64,000 nucleotides of DNA from contig NC_084897.1 in the NCBI RefSeq assembly GCF_958979055.1, forward strand, positions 21,305,628 to 21,369,627, given 5' to 3'. Positions 11,701 to 24,800 of the stretch are shown here, in pieces; the stretch's first letter is position 1; the number at the start of each line of letters is the position of its first letter. Below the pieces are notes generated by a model, which worked only from the letters and a program-made list of their open reading frames with translations, was not told where the DNA came from and made no database searches. This stretch comes from Alnus glutinosa. Taxonomy: Eukaryota; Streptophyta; Magnoliopsida; Fagales; Betulaceae. The position numbers and the translations under genes are program-made.

Positions 11701-12099
11701 AAATTAAACCTTGGCTTAATCAGAAAACACTCATCTGCAGCTCCAAATAATCTCACAATGGCGCCCATGAACTGCTCTATGTTTGGACAAAATATTCTTT
11801 TCAAATTTGCACGGAAATTTCCACTTTGAGTGTACAATTTGACTAGACTGTGAAAAATAATTCCGCTTCTTTGCAATTTCACATAAAGACTGCTAATTTT
11901 TCTTAAAGTCCTGCAAAACACTAAAACACAAAAACTAACAAAAAAAAATTAGAAAATAACAAAGCTAAATGTTTAACAAATGCAAATTAAGAAGTCCAAA
12001 TATACAATATTTGGTACTCATCAAACTTCACATCGTCTTAATACCAATCTCTTAGTAAAATATTTAGTACATCTACCATTTCTCTATTTTTTTAATTTT

Positions 12100-12470
12100 T
12101 TTTTTTTACAGTTGTTCACATCACCACACTTAAAATATTGACACATGTCCCAATTGTCATATATTGAAGCCAATTCAAATTATCCTCTTGCGTGGCAATG
12201 TATCATAAGTGATATATACCCTTGTTTTACTGCCACGTAAGATGAAATAGTTGTCTCAGTTTCAAAAAGTATCATAGGTGGTACATGTCGTTAATTAAAA
12301 AACCCAATTGATACTTTTGTCTAGGTTTCGTCCTTTTTTTTTTTTTAACGATCGTCCACATCACAACGCTTAAAATGCTGACACATGTCCTGATTGCCAC
12401 ATATTAAAGCCAACTTAGGTTATCATCCTATGTGACAATGTACCACAAGTGATACCCATACTTTTACTGA
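12100..12470. repeat. direct duplication of about 100 bp
   Basis: Two diverged copies, at about 12115-12225 and 12353-12455, share CACATCACCACACTTAAAAT or its variant, GACACATGTCC, CACATATTAAAGCCAA or its variant, and GTACCACAAGTGATA or its variant. Between them lies a copy of the GTTTCAAAAAGTAT motif also seen at 9260. Confidence 0.6.
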
Positions 12471-12479
12471 TATGCAGGA

Positions 12480-13340
12480 CGAAGAAAATACTAAAAAATT
12501 ACTAATTTTTTTACAAAAAAAATAAAAATAAAAAATTGGGGTGTCCGGCCACACCCATTTTGGCCAAGGGGCGGCTCCCTATTTTCTTAAAAATCTAAAA
12601 TAAAAAAAAAAAAAAATTATGTGAATTCTTTCTATACTAATTGAACCTTACTCTATATATTTTAGTATTTAATCAATTTTTTATTTATATAAATTTAATT
12701 CTTTCTAAAGAAAATAAATATATTTTTGTAAGAATGACAAAAAAGTGACTTAATAGCAACAAATTGGTAGTTTTATGGGTCTAAGTGTCACACTTGTCAA
12801 TTCGTTGGGATTTACAAAAACTAATTGTTAGTTGAGGGAACCAAAGTATATTTGACCATTATTTTTATTATTTTTATTTTTTATATCTAATCAAATACGG
12901 GAAAAGGTTATAAGGGAACAAAATACTGAAAAAATGATTGGGCTCCCTAACAACAAATCTAAAATGAAGAAAATAATGCAAGAAATACAATGAAAAAAAA
13001 GAAAAGAAATGGGACATAAATGACTCGATCATCTCAAAAGTACCGCATAAGAATTGGCTGAAACCGGTAACCATAGCCGGGGTAACTGATTGGCTAAAAT
13101 CACCAACCCGCTTCAGTAACCAGATAGCCTGTTAACCGATTTTTTTAATAACCGGCGGTTATTGGTTGGTACTCGATTATTTGGATCGATAACTACAATT
13201 TTAAAAAATTTGGTCTTTTTGGCTTAATTGATACTTTTTTAGCCCTTTAAAAAAACATTTCAACATTTTTGGCCCAATATGTTGACCTAATTTGAAATGA
13301 AAGTATAAGTGTAAAACCCTAAATTTTATTATTTTAGTTT
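12480..13340. other. AT-rich intergenic, one GTGGCC core, no gene
   Basis: GTGTCCGGCCACACCC and GGCCAAGGGGCGG at 12540-12575 are another core of the recurring MITE family. Around 13060-13200 there are several CCGGTAACC, TAACCGA and CGGCGGTTA motifs in both orientations, probably a MITE remnant. No gene was seen. Confidence 0.4.
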
Positions 13341-13342
13341 TT

Positions 13343-13449
<107 letters not shown>

Positions 13450-13612
13450 ACAAAAAGCCTTACATGGTAGTCATTTATAATGTCTCTTCAACCAGCTCTG
13501 AAAAATCCCTAAAGAGCATATCTTTCGTTCCTTCATTGAAGTGACCTTCTTATTCCTTCGTCCTTCATATTTACTTCATTTCCATCTTCCTCTTCACCAT
13601 TTTCTAAACCTC

Positions 13613-14764
13613 ATGGAGTCCATTCCCATTTCTCTTCAGGATCTCATTGAAAGCACTAGTGAAGCTCTAGATATCGACATCCTTCAACTTGCCACCATTA
13701 CTGAAACTCCACAGCTACAGCGAGGAGCCTTCTCTTTGATCGGGCAGCTTTTCTCTTCCAAGCTTATGAATCCTCAAACGGTTCGTGATACTTTCCAACA
13801 TGCTTGGAAATTTGCTTTACCGTTGTCTTTTGCGATTATGGGTCATCATAAATATATGTTTGGTGTTCATCTTCAAGAACATGTTGACAAGATTCTTGAT
13901 CAAGGTCCTTGGAATATTCGTGGTTCCCTTCTCCTTTTACAACCATGGTCTCCTAATCTTGCCATCAACAAAATTCAGCTCCACCTTTGTTCATTTTGGG
14001 TTCAGGGGCACGGTCTCCCTCACCAGAACATGGCTACCATCAACACTATCAAAATAGGTTAAAGACTTGGTAAGATTCTGGAAGTGGATGATCTCGATAA
14101 CACATACCTTATTTGTCAGCATTTTTTACGTTTTAGGGTTGAATTGAACTCTTCTCAGCCTTTAATTCCTGGATTTCATCTCCCTCGGCCGGGTAGAAAA
14201 CCATTGTGGATCAATTTCAGATATGAACGTCTTGGTGACGACTGTACATTGTGTGGGCTCATTGGACATAAAAAGATTCAATGCTCCCAACCTCCTAACC
14301 GAGTTACACCAGACAAATATCGTGTTCCACTGCATACCTTCTTCTTGTATGGGATGCGTCAAAACCTATCACCCACTTGGGATGATTCTGATTCTGGGAT
14401 CTCATCGGTGGGCACCTCTCACTCCCACTCGGAAGCTCAATCGAGTCCTGTGCATGGAGCTAAGTCAGCTCTCCAACTCGTCCCTCGCCAGCACTTCTCT
14501 CATCCGGGCATCCACGTGGCACCATCTCAAGGATCCCAAGCCATGCAGCTTACTTCAACTATTGGAATTCAGTCTCGTACGTTGTTGTCCCCTTCTGTAG
14601 AACAATTTCATGATGATACATATGTGGCATCTCCCCAATCAATCCAACTTCTACCAATCGAGTTTTACACTCAAGTGGGCGGGTATCCCCTTGCTTCCTC
14701 GGGCCACTCAACTCCATCTCCTAGTTCCTTGGCTACCACGTCTCAGTTGGGAGCTTCTCGATAA
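13613..14764 (+). pseudogene. LINE ORF1 (DUF4283 + CCHC), one internal stop
   Basis: An ATG at 13613 opens MESIPISLQDLIEST. The frame continues through a DUF4283-like region (HKYMFGVHLQEHVDKILDQG, then PWNIRGSLLLLQPWSP) to a TAA at 14060-14062. It resumes in the same frame with ILEVDDLDNTYL, the GRKPLWINFRYERLGDDC segment, and the zinc knuckle CTLCGLIGHKKIQC (CX2CX4HX4C). It ends at 14764 after a Ser/Pro/Thr-rich tail. This product normally binds the element's RNA. The single in-frame stop is the only lesion seen here; a weaker Pro-rich reading continues to 15300 with stops. Confidence 0.8.
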
Positions 14765-15891
14765 TCAGCAACAGACAAAGGTAAATCGCCTCTCGTTTTT
14801 GTCCCATCTGATTGCCCATCTTATCACGAACCTAACCCCACTCTATCTCTCACAAATACCTCCCGTCCTTGCCCAATAACCATAAGCCCACCACTTACCC
14901 ACCCAGCCCATTTCACTGATTTTCTTGCTAAGTGGCCTCAGCCTTTTTCCCCTAGGCCCATTATCCACCCTTCTCCTCATTTCGCACCAACATCTCAAAT
15001 TTCCCCTATTCACCTGGGCCAAACTCATTCCTTAGGCCCATCCCGCCTATCTCCTCCTAGAGCTCAACGCATTTTTAATTCCTCTGAAGCCCATACACTA
15101 CAACCATCCATTGTCTTTTCCCCTCTGAAAATTGACCCTGCCCACTCCTTCATCCCCTATTCCCTTGGACCAGTTCATCCACTACCCCCTGAATCCTATA
15201 CCACTTTTAGGCCCCATTTCCAAATTCATCCAACATATGCGTCAATTATCCTAACTCCCGCCTCCCTCTCCCTGCCTCCCCCACCACTTGAGGCATTCCC
15301 TCCACCGGCACCTTCTTCACCATAGAAATCAACCCGCCATTCCCCTCGTCTATCTTGTTTCCACCCTTATGCCAAACCAACTTCCCTAACTATCACTCCA
15401 ACCACCATCTCAAATCCTACCCTTTCCCCATCACCTATTGTTCTCCCATCCACTCCCCTTAAACGTAAATGGATAGAGATTGATGATATTCCACTGGCTG
15501 TTCTATAAAGGCATAGAGGGCAAAATTTGTTCCCAAGGCTCATGTCCAACCTTGAATTGGCTGCCCTTTCTCTTGCCTCATTGAAGGATGGAGGATCTTC
15601 ATTGGGAACTTTTTTGTCTATCACTCCCCAACCAGATGAAGACCAATCATCTCCTCCTTCAACCATCCAGGAGATTATGCCGCAGCAGGAATCTTTACTT
15701 GACATTGATGCAGCTATAGTTTCTGTTTTGGTCTCTCCAAGGCCTCTTCGCAGGTTTTCCAGAGCAACCAACGGTCTTGATGTTTTTGCAAGCATTCAAG
15801 CAGCTTAGGCTTCTGGAACTCTTTCCAAGCTAGTTCTTGGGCAACAAACTGATGAAAATGGGGTGGACCAGGTGGGTCTGCCTCCCCAACA

Positions 15892-18800
15892 ATGAAACTC
15901 ATAGCCTGGAATTGTAGAATCTTAGCCCAAGCCTCTACAATTCGCAGTTTACGGGCTAAGGTTAGGAAACACTCTCTTGATATTTTGTATCTTTCTGAAA
16001 CAAAAATTTACCATCTACTGCTTGTATTATTTTGAATGGTCTGTGATTTTTTTTTTTTTTTTTTTTTTTTTTATGGTTCATGCCCCTTCTATAGGTTCCA
16101 AAGGAGGCATTTTGTTAGCATGGAAACCAGGTGTTGATTTAGAGTGTTTTCAAACTAATGCAAATACAATAAGTGTTTGATGCTATTCTGATCCCCCTAA
16201 CCACTCTTGGATGCTCTCATGTATATATGGCTCTCCTTATGCTTTTAATAAACCTCAATTCTGGAATAATATGATGAAGTTGGGTGAAAACTTTAATGGA
16301 CCATGGCTCTGTACTGGCGATTTTAACATGATTCTCTCATAGCAAGACAAGATGGGGGGTTTGCCATATGCCACTTCCTTTACGGATTTTTTTTCTTCAT
16401 GAATTTGTAAATTCCTTTGGCTTGGTTGATTTAGGGTTTACAGGGAATCCTTTCACTTGGTCTAACCATCGAGATGGCCATAATCTAATTCGCAAACGTC
16501 TGGATCGTGGTATGACATCCTCCCAATGGGTCCATTTATGCCCATCTTTCTCCATCTTGCATCTACCAGCTTGGGGTTCAGACCACAACCCTCTTTTACT
16601 TGACATTGTTCAATCCGAGGTCTCCCTGTCACGACTGTTTAAATTTGAGGAATTTTGGACTCATCATCCAGACTGCTATTCCACTATTACTCTTGCTTGG
16701 TCTCCCAACTGTTTTGGTTCCCCTAGTCATATTATGAATCAAAAGTTACGTTATACAAAAACGGCCCTCAAACTATGGAATAGTCTATCTTTTGGCAATA
16801 TACAACATTAAATTATCTCTTTGACCTCCCAGCTTGATGCTCTGCAACATTCTTCCAATTTGACTAATTTTTCTTTTAAAGAACAGGGTTTGCAGAAGGC
16901 TATTGATGACCTAATGAGGCAAGAGGAAATACTTTGGAGAAATAAATCTTGAGAATAATGGCTTTCATGCAAAGATTTGAATACGAAATTCTTTCATCTT
17001 TCTACTATAATCAAAAGAAGACGGAATGCCATTGATTTCCTTAAATTATCTAGCGGAGCATGGGTTTCTGATAGACAGACTATAGGGAACATACCGTGTA
17101 CTCATTTTGCGGATCTTTTTGCCAGTTCCCAACTGAGTCTTCCGAATGAATTGCTTAATCTTTTTAACCACACTATCTCCTCATAAGAGAACTTTTCCAT
17201 TTGCTCCATGCCTTTTAACCAGGAAATTCATGATTCAGTATTTAGTATTGGTGCTACTGAGGCCCCTGGGCCGGATGGGTTTATAGGTCTATTTTATCAA
17301 AAAAATTGAACCCTTGTCAAACCGGTGGTTCTCAGCTGTGTTTGGAATTTCTTTAATAAGCATCACCTTCTGAAAGAGCACAATCATACTTTCATTGCCC
17401 TTGTTCCCAAGCAGATTGAGCCTTCTATGGTTCATAATTTCCACCAAATCGGTCTGTGCAATATTATTTACAAGATTATTTTCAAAATTTGTGCAAATAG
17501 ACTCAAAGGCTGTCTACATCACTTCATTTATCCCTATCAACCGGCTTTTGTTCCTTCTAGAACGATACAAGATAATTCTATTATAGCTCATGAACTTCTC
17601 CACACTCTCAAGTCCAAGCGAGGTCGTGGAGGACTTATGGCTGTTAAAATTGATATGGAAAAAGCCTTCGATCGAATGGAATGGGATTTCTTGTTAACCA
17701 TTATGCTTAAATTGGGATTTCACCCCACCTAGGTCAATTGGATACGGATTTGTGTTTCTTCATCACCCTTTTCGATCCTGATTAATGGATCCCCTTTTGG
17801 CCTATTCACACCGACTCGAGGATTACGTCAAGGTAATCCCCTTTTCCCTTTCCTATTTATTCTAGGTACGGAAGTTCTCTCCATAATTTTTCACCAACAG
17901 GAATCCATTGGTCTTCTAAAGGGAATCCAGATTGCAAAATCTTGTCCGCCGATTACCCATTTATTATTTGCGGATGATTTGATTATTTTTGCAAATGCTA
18001 CTTCCACTAAGGCAACAATGATTACCTCGTGCCTCAATAAATATTGCAGTTGGTCAAGTCAAAAGGTCAATAATGGGAAATCTTCTATTCTTTTTAGCAA
18101 GAACACCTATTCTATCAGCATTTCGAGTATTACGGGGATTATTCCTTACCGAATGACGACTTTTGCTCCATTTTATTTGGGTTTGCCTTTGATTTTGGTC
18201 CCTCTCGGAATGAGGCTTTTCAACCCTTGGTTGATAAAGTCCTTTAAAAAATTAATGGATGGCGAGCGAAGACTCTCTATCAAGCTGGAAGGACTGTCCT
18301 CATTAAATCCACAGCAGAGGCAATCCCTACTTATGCCATGAGTACTTTCCTTTTGCCATCATCCCTATGCACCACTTTAGATCGATGATTCGAAGATTTT
18401 TTGTGGGGGTTTCTCCCAAATAAATCACGGAATCTTAGTCTTAAATCTTGAGATTCAATTTGTCTCCCACCGAATCAAAGTGGCATCGGTCGTCGGAAAA
18501 TGACTAACACAAATCTAGCACTCATTACTAAGCTTGATGGAAATTCATTATTTCCAATTCTCTTTGGGTTCAACACTTGCATAAGAAATATATACAGTAT
18601 GATTCCTTCTTTTCTGCTTCCTCTACTCCAACAGCATCATGGCTCTGGAAAGGAATTCAAAAATGCAAGTCATTTCTCATTGCTGGTTCTTGTTTGAAGA
18701 TCTCTACAACTACCTCTGAGCCCATTTGGACGACAGCCTGGATACCTTCCCTACCATCATATCGGCCTTCTCCAAGAAACCCTAATAATAGGAATCTTCC

Positions 18801-20046
18801 CTCTTTCTCTATCTCTGATTTAATTCTTCCAAGTACAATGCAGTGGAACCAACATTTTCTCTACGTAATCTTCGATTATTTCTTTGCTGATGCGATCAGC
18901 CATTTGCCTATTTCACAGGTGGCCAATCCAAGTTATCTCTGGGCTCCTTCTTGCTCTAGCCGTTTCACAACAAACTCGGCATACCTTGCAATTCTGAATA
19001 ATGAGTTTACTTGGACCTCTTTCCACTCTCCATCTTCTATCTGGAAGGACATTTGGAAATTACAGCTTACAGATCGTCTCAGGCTCTTTCTTTGGAAGAT
19101 AGATTGGGATATTCTGCCAACTAAATTGCGGTTAGAGTCTATTATTCCAACCTATAGACTTGATATTCCTTGTCCGCTTTGTAAGACTGGCCCAGATTCT
19201 ATAAGACATCTTTTCTTTCATTGCCATTATGCAAGAGTTATTTGGCGTCTTTCGCCTTGGCCACTTGATTCTACCATTCTAGATTCAACTAATTTATGTG
19301 ACTGGAAAAGAATTATTTTATCCCCTGGGGCCAATTTGCTCATCCATAGGTCTGAGCATCTTAGATTTCATGTTTTTGCTGTTGTTACTTGTGACCTCCT
19401 TTGGTTCAATCGCAATAAAGCATTCCATGATGGTCTTTCCTTTAATGCTCGTATTCTTGACAAGCTCATCATAAAAAATTATCATCAACATTGTGATGCT
19501 TGGTCCCACAAGTTAAACCCTCAATCGGAAAAGTGGATCCGACCATCTCCTAATTGGCACAAGATCAATTTTGATACTGCTATTCGATACTCTTTCTCAA
19601 ACCAAGTAGCTATTTGTAGAAATTATAGGGGTCAATCGATCAAGATGAATTCTCATATATAGTCAAAATGTTCTCCTAATAAAGGCGAGGCATTACCTAC
19701 ATAACTTGCTATTTCTCTAGCTTCCTCACTTCGCCTCAATCGTTTCATCCTTGAAGGTGATTCTCAAGTAGTTATCTTTGTTCTTCAGCAGCCAACAATT
19801 GTTCAGGATTGGTGTATCACTGATATTATTCGCACTACATTAGACTATATTCCCCTTGATTCATCATGGTTAGCGTAGAAAGTCAATAGAAGTGCAAACT
19901 TCGGTACCTGTTATGTGGCACATTGGGCCGCAGCTATATTTAGTTCCAACAGCATTCCCACCTCATCCTTTATCCATCCTTTTCCTGTTCCTCTTGTCAG
20001 TGGAATCGATCCACTTAGCACTGTTGCTCTTACTTTAGATCTTTAA
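15892..20046 (+). pseudogene. LINE ORF2 (endonuclease-RT-RNase H), many lesions
   Basis: An ATG at 15892 gives MKLIAWNCRILAQA, the start of an apurinic-like endonuclease; its SDHNPLLLD end lies near 16590. Reverse transcriptase motifs follow: EAPGPDGF (about 17260), AVKIDMEKAFDRMEWDF (about 17640), RGLRQGNPL (about 17820) and the catalytic LFADDLIIF (about 17970). A zf-RVT region (KLQLTDRLRLFLWKIDWDIL, CPLCKTGPDSIRHLFFHC) lies at 19060-19230, and RNase H motifs (WHKINFDTA, LEGDSQVVIFVLQQ) at 19560-19800. Stops and frame changes at, among others, about 16180, 16335, 16810, 16950, 17185, 17308, 17731, 18341 and 18450 make it non-functional. A poly(T) run at 16048-16072 adds another break. Confidence 0.85.
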
Positions 20047-20159
20047 TTGTTGTAATTTCAATTGGTGCCTTTTGGCATTGGTTTGTTTTGTTCATTTTGT
20101 AACGTGTATATATATATAGTCTCGTCAACTTTAAATTGAAACAATCAATCCTTCAAGGT

Positions 20160-20435
20160 ATAGGTATAGTTGCAATATTCCTAACCATAACAATTTTATA
20201 TGATCTCATGTTTATTTAATTATTTATTTTGGATCATAGGATAGGTATATAAAAGTGAACTTAAGCATGATAGAAACTAGAGAAATTTAATGGGTAGAGA
20301 CATGCAACTAATTACATAATTTAAAGATTTGATTACTCAAAAAATTTATAGCCATTGTAAATTGTTAGAAAAATATAGTTTACTCACACATACACACATA
20401 CACACACACACATATATATACACTTTTTTACTTGG
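20160..20435. other. short intergenic, (CA)n and (TA)n runs
   Basis: Holds a (CA)n/(TA)n stretch at 20385-20420 immediately before the next MITE. No gene. Confidence 0.6.
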
Positions 20436-21168
20436 GGGGTTAATTATAAAAAACCCTCCCAAAAGATCAAAACTATCAGCTGTTTTTAAAGTTATGCACC
20501 CTAAACTATCAAAGAGTGCTAAAAATGTCAATTTGGTCGAAATATTCATATAATGCTCTTGTTACGTGTCATATATTCAATTAAAAAATAAAAAAAATAA
20601 ACCAATTTAAAAATTAAATTTATAAGTTAAAGAAAAATTATATATATATATATATATATATATGAAGGGGTGGCTTTTGGGACAAATTTTGGCCAATGGG
20701 GGTGGCCGAAACCACTCCCAATGGCTTGAAGGTGGCTTGGCCACTACCGTTTGGTCTAGGGGTGATTTGACCATCTCCAAAAGTCAAATCCTAAACTTAT
20801 ATTATTTTTTTTTTCTTCTTTAGCCTTGTGGGGCCAGGCCAAATGGGGGTGGCCGAGGGCCATGGGGTGGTTCGGCCACCCCTATTTTGCTCAAAAGGGT
20901 GGCTTGAGAGTCAAGCCACCCTTCCCTTTTCTTTTTTTTTTAAACTTTTAATTTTTTTTTTAATTTTTTTTTTTTTTTCAGTTTTTTATATTTAATTTTT
21001 TAATTGAATATATCACACGTGACAAGAGTAGTATAGAAATATTTCGATAAAAAGTGTATTTTTTGTACTCTTTAATAGTTTGGGGGTCATATTTATACAT
21101 TTGGCAGTTCAGATGGCTATTTTAAAAACGAATAATAGTTTGGGGGTTGTTTTATAATTAACCCTTTT
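20436..21168. mobile_element. Mutator-like MITE with about 190-bp inverted ends
   Basis: The left end GGGGTTAATTATAAAA and the right end TTTTATAATTAACCC match in reverse. The match continues inward for about 190 bases: CTATCAAAGAG against CTCTTTAATAG, CGAAATATT against AATATTTCG, and CACGTGT/GTCACGTGT-type steps on each arm. Flanking 15-bp near-identical direct repeats (CACTTTTTTACTTGG at 20421, CACTTTTTTATTTGG at 21169) suggest a target duplication, although 9 bp is usual for this group. The centre holds several GGTGGCCGAACCAC-type motifs. There is no coding sequence. Confidence 0.75.
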
Positions 21169-21475
21169 CACTTTTTTATTTGGACAAAGTTTTATTTTAA
21201 ACTAGTCAATAAAATTGCTCAGGCAACCATCTTTATATTTCCGAACGGTTAAAAAAGAGGGGCAAACAAAAAAAGTAAGAATCCTCTGAATGCCCAAATT
21301 CCCAACACCAGACTGCCATAACACTATTTCCTTTCGTTCTTTCTCCGCTATTAGCCTGAAAAATCTCTCCGATATTCATTCAGTTTGCTACAAATCCAAG
21401 CACTTAATACACCGTAATTGGTAACACTATTAATAATTTTCTTAAGAGCAACTGAGTTAGGGTTTACGAGTCGCC

Positions 21476-21862
21476 ATGGCCGATTTCCAGACCTCAACTC
21501 ACCGAAGCAAGTGGATCTTCACTCCTGAACAGCTGGTAGGTCCCTTTCTTGCTATCGCCATTCTGTTTCCGTTTGGTTGTCGAGAAAATGTAGGAAAAGA
21601 AAATCAAATAAAGAAAAAGAAACGGCTAAAGAATATTTAAGAGTCGTAGAGTTTGCTTTTGTTTCATAAATATAAAAAATTCAGTTGGATTAAGGTAAAG
21701 CAGTTCTACTAGGCAACTTGATTTCCTCAAGCTCTGTTTGGTTTGACGGAAACAAGAAATCCTTTTGGCCACAAAATAAAACCCCGTGTGTGGTTTTGTG
21801 TGTGTAATAGAGGTAAATAATTTTGTAAGTTTAGTTTTTTTCTATGTAATTTAATAGTAAGC

Positions 21863-21897
<35 letters not shown>

Positions 21898-24800
21898 TCT
21901 ATGATATAGGTTGAAAAATACAAAGCCGCTAACCAAAGAGCAATACAAGCATTAGAAAAGGTATGGTATTTTTTTTTCCCGCCTAGTAGTAGATTTCATA
22001 ATTGTTATGTTAAGATAAATATATCTATCACTGCTGATTGACTAATCTGTACTAAAGTATGGAGCAACGCTTATGGAAGTAGATATTGATGGGTCACTGT
22101 CGTATCCTGAACCTCAAACTAATGCAAAAGATACTGGTAAATGCTTTTACGAGAATCACAACTTTTATAGCTTCTCTCATTGTATTGAATGAATGGGTTG
22201 ATGTGGTTTTTGCTGGGCAAGATTTCTACCTGTTTTTTCATGGTCTCATTCTTTTCATGTTAGCTGACAAGCATTCTCGTCCAAAACCACTTAATATTGA
22301 AGAAGAGCAATACATGCGAGTTTTCTATGAGAATAAACTTCAAGAAGTTTGTAACAACTTCCACTTTCCTCATAAAATCCAGGTATTTGTTTCTTTCTTT
22401 CCATAATGAATATGAAAATAAAGGTAATGTTGGGGTTTTCGGTCAACTTTCTGGAATTGGTTCATGTTTTGCAGGCAACAGCTCTTATATATTTCAAAAG
22501 GTTTTATCTTCAATGGTCAGTCATGGAACATCATCCAAAAAACATTATGTAAGATTGCTTGTAAATCTATTTTGCATATCTTTGTTGAAGTTTCCCAATA
22601 GTCTCAAGACCCAGTATCCACCACAGAAGTTTGAATCTGCATTGCATCAAAGTATCATAAAAGTTCATGAGGAAATTATTAGAAAATTCTTTTGGAAATA
22701 GTAGGAAATTGGCACTATTGGAATTGCTTGGCATATCAAATTGTTGGTGGATCGTACTCAATTTTGATAATGTTTATGAAGTTACTTCCTCTTGCACAGG
22801 TTAACTTGCATTTATGGGGCTTGTAAGATAGAAGAAAATCATGTTTCAGCTGAGGAGCTCGGTAAGGGGATCTCGCAGGATCATCAATTGATTCTCAATA
22901 ATGAGATGATAGTTTATCAGGCATGGATGTGCCGTGCATATTATTATTGTTCTCTATTTTTTTTGTTTTTTCTTTGTCTCCCTATATACCTTTACTTTGC
23001 AAAAGTTTAGAACTTTATCTTACTCCTTTGTTTTTGCAGAGTTTAGAATTTGATCTTATTGTTTATGCACCCTATCGCTCAATTGATGCTTTTGTCAATG
23101 ATATGGAGGTAAGCATGATTAATCCACTTCTGATGAAGATTTTTTGTTTCCGATTTGTACAAGAAAGCTCATTTGTTTGTGACTCTGTGTGTGTTTTAAT
23201 ATTTTTTGGCACAATTCCTTAATTCTCTTTTTGGTCTTGCTGCGATGTTACAATATATATATATATATATTTTTTTTTGCATATTTTGTGTTGCAATTGG
23301 TGGCAATTGGTTTTGGTTCCTAGGAATTCTGCCAAGCAAAAGATGACCAGCTTCATATGCTGAAGGTAAACTTTGTGTATCCTATATAATCTTTTTAACT
23401 GAATAGTCTATTAATACTTGTTGCTCTCTGATCCTTGAACTCTTGATTACTTGACTTCCTATGTTATACATGCTTAAGTTGAAACTTGAAAAAGTCTTCA
23501 TAAAACTGATGTTTAAATTAGATGTTTTGAAATAGCTAGCAGTTGAGCATACACAGCATCTTAGTGCATGATTACCATTTTAGAGTAATTAATAAGTAAT
23601 TTGATTAATTGTTCAGATCTTAGTGCATGATTACCATTTTAGAGTAATTAATAAGTAATTTGATTAATTGTTCAGTATTTCCTGTGGAGCAAATATTGTT
23701 CAAGCACTCTAATTGTTGTAGATAATGCTTCTTCTGCTTGCTAAGGGATGCCTACATAGAGGTTCAATTGCCTTTTCCTCCAATTTATTTATGCCTCTGG
23801 TGCTTTAATGTCTCATAGGCTTTACATGAAACTGCAAGAATGGAAGTTGATAAAATCATGCTTACTGAAGCACCACTTCTATTCCCTCCTGGACAGGTAC
23901 TCTATGACATCTTCTTGTAGATAATGCTTCATGATCTTGTAATCTATTCGTTAATTAGAATCCTGACATTTCTTACTATTTATATGATGCAGTTGGCATT
24001 GGCTGCTTTGCGTGGTTCGAATGAGGTGCACAGAGTTCTTGACTTTGAGAGGTTTTAAACTGCTTTGGAGTTTCCTCAAGATTATGACTAATGTTTTTGC
24101 AACATTTCTTTTGTATGTAGTTGACTAACTGTGTTTGTATTTGGTTTCCAAACGGTGATTGCACACTAACAAACAAATCAGCTAGGGAGGAAAGGGACTG
24201 GGGTTACAAATCTTGTTGTTGGCATAAAAAAGGAAAAAGAAGAAAAAAAACACTTCTTGTCTATAATAATGAGTCAGTGTTCAACTTGCTTCTTTGCAGA
24301 TACCTGAGGAGCATTCTCTCTCGTCAGAGTTCTGCACATTCCATTTCAGAGCTCATTGAATCTCTAAATGCAATAGATTCCTGGGTACAAATTTATCATA
24401 CTAATCGCAACTTGAATATAAGTTTGATGATTCCTGTAACATACTTTGTTGATAGCGATACTGGTGGGCATGGAATGATTCTGTGCTAGGAATGGATGCA
24501 ATTCAATATTAGATAGAGAATTGTGGTCGTATTCAGTTACATTTACCATTCTTCTTGTCTTGTGGCAGGTAAGGAGGTATAAGTTCCCTTCAGAAAAAGA
24601 TTTGAAGCACATCAACCGGAAGCTGAAATCTTGTTGGGGTCTTAGCTCGCATGACGAGTACTTTCTAATACTCTTCATAAAGAAATAACAAATATTTGTC
24701 CAATGCTCCTGGTTTGTTCTTTTTGTACCAATAACCCAAATTTCACTGCTTGGCAGGGGTAAGAAACGGGAGAAGAAATCAAAACACAAGTCAAAGAAGA

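Larger units (their letters stand above)
9872..12090. mobile_element. inverted-repeat element interrupted by a retroelement-like block
   Basis: The left arm at about 9878-9935 (GGTACTAAATCTTTTACTAA, then GGTACTAAGATGATGTGGAG) is matched in reverse complement at about 12015-12080 (CACATCGTCTTAATACCAAT, CTCTTAGTAAAATATTTAGT). The arms are about 55 bp. The 2 kb between them is unlike a MITE. It starts with CTCGCAAGCGCACAAATC and GGTCGAATCCCAAGGG, sequences that resemble widespread plant retroelement ends, so the MITE was probably split by a later insertion. No coding domain was found inside. Confidence 0.5.
13450..20150 (+). mobile_element. L1-type LINE retrotransposon, near full length, inactivated
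   Basis: An ORF1 with DUF4283 and a CCHC zinc knuckle is followed by an ORF2 with endonuclease, reverse transcriptase, zf-RVT and RNase H, in the order usual for plant L1 elements. Both ORFs carry stops, and ORF2 also carries frame changes. The 3' end lies soon after the ORF2 stop at about 20044 (short untranslated tail to about 20150). No poly(A) tail or clear target duplication was found, so the limits are approximate. The (GA)n tract just upstream may be part of the 5' end or of the target. Confidence 0.85.

Noticed and set aside
10976..11750. Overlapping open frames of 60-136 codons on both strands
   Set aside because: They overlap each other in several frames because the block is GC-richer and repeat-like. 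None has a recognisable domain.
21727..21948. Minus-strand open frame with poly-Lys
   Set aside because: It is the complement of the poly(T) tract in intron 1 of cyclin H.
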